From assembly GCA_947625775.1 (NCBI GenBank), contig CANQPM010000003.1, forward strand, positions 235,664 through 299,663: a stretch of DNA of 64,000 nt. Direction: 5' to 3'. The DNA comes from an uncultured Lachnospiraceae bacterium (GTDB lineage: Bacteria > Bacillota > Clostridia > Lachnospirales > Lachnospiraceae). Position numbers and translations under genes: made by a program. Of this stretch, positions 63,571 to 64,000 are shown piece after piece. The first letter of the stretch is position 1. The number at the start of each line of letters is the position of its first letter. Under the pieces are notes generated by a model, which saw only the letters and a list, made by a program, of their open reading frames with translations, did no database searches and was not told the origin of the DNA.

Positions 63571-63681
63571 CCTCCCATAATATTAAAAAAACATAAATAA
63601 TAGAACAAATGTTTGCAAACATGGCTTTCCTGTGCTATAATAATGATACGGAATATCTTTGCAAAAACAGGGAGGAAATTT

Positions 63682-63915
63682 ATGGGACAGACAGATTTAT
63701 CGTCAAACAGCCTGATATCACACCCCGACGTATTTGCCGACATAATAAACGCGGCAGTATATGGCGGACGTCAGGTGCTTGGTGGGGAAGACCTAAGACC
63801 GTATTACGGAAACGGAAGCACCGTCAAGGGTGACGGCAGGTTAAGGGGGCTCTACCGCGACGCCTGCATGGAGGACACGCGTAACGGCGTAAGATTCTGT
63901 ATTTCAGAGGCATAG
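63682..63915 (+). pseudogene. Truncated Rpn-family nuclease-like gene
   Basis: 77 codons from ATG 63682 (GGGAGG upstream). The N-terminal part SHPDVFADIINAAVYGGRQV matches the start of Lachnospiraceae Rpn-family proteins, which are usually about 300 residues. The frame ends in TAG after RFCISEA, where the family usually continues with GIENQ. The downstream DNA shows no matching continuation in the last 85 bp, but the window ends soon after. Probably a fragment. Confidence 0.6.
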
Positions 63916-64000
63916 AATAAAGTCGGAAAGCTTAACCTTATAATCTTGAAATCCCCACACACAGATGATATATTAAAACTACAGAAAGGCATAATTTAAC
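63916..64000. other. Window tail without a recognised feature
   Basis: AT-rich intergenic sequence; a purine stretch AGAAAGG near 63983 could be an RBS for a gene beyond the window. Confidence 0.3.

Noticed and set aside
1..64000. tRNA and rRNA genes
   Set aside because: No cloverleaf with a GTTCGAATC-like T arm or rRNA signature was found by reading both strands.

Overview
The window looks like the chromosome of an anaerobic, spore-forming Clostridia member, most likely Lachnospiraceae. Support comes from a complete Rnf complex in the clostridial order C-D-G-E-A-B, a SleB-type cortex hydrolase, a class B sortase, a Cys/Gly-rich chorion-like small protein, Rpn-like nuclease genes and strong GGAGG ribosome binding sites. 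The species cannot be named from sequence alone.

Layout. 1-8101: housekeeping run murE (3' end), priA, an AbrB/PIN toxin-antitoxin-like pair wedged before def, then fmt, a YugP-type protease, rsmB and rlmN. A 219-bp inverted repeat closes it, and the usual prpC-prkC-rsgA continuation is missing. 8349-17872: accessory island with a DUF4143 ATPase, then a co-oriented cassette of RpoD-like sigma factor, RecQ-like helicase, Vsr, Sau3AI-like endonuclease and m5C methyltransferase. 18162-33250: ECF sigma/anti-sigma pair, DUF4349 protein, GreA, heterodimeric ABC exporter, HD hydrolase, Fe-S aldo-keto reductase and the Rnf operon. 33490-43129: surface and accessory genes: GH25-like protein, AP2-like DNA-binding protein, Rpn-like nuclease, two secreted orphans, SleB, a cation diffusion facilitator, a small phosphatase and TspO with a leader hairpin. 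43230-56967: tyrA, EF-G-like GTPase, a two-component system, a RelB/Txe pair, and a lipoprotein/ABC permease/HlyD locus full of palindromic repeats. 57041-64000: Uma2-like protein, leuS, a LeuS tail-like paralogue, small unknown proteins, sortase and a truncated Rpn-like gene.

How genes work together. The Rnf proteins form a membrane ferredoxin:NAD+ oxidoreductase that pumps ions. The restriction endonuclease, methyltransferase and Vsr form a restriction-modification module with mismatch repair. The sigma factor and helicase ahead of it are much more AT-rich and have their own promoter, so they may be a separate layer of the same defence island. This is the best candidate for an undescribed system here. 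Other points of note are the PIN-deformylase read-through, the tspO hairpin, the catalytic-core-less LeuS paralogue, several dispersed palindromes, and patches of strong keto/amino strand skew inside genes. No tRNA, rRNA, CRISPR array, integrase or intact insertion sequence was seen.
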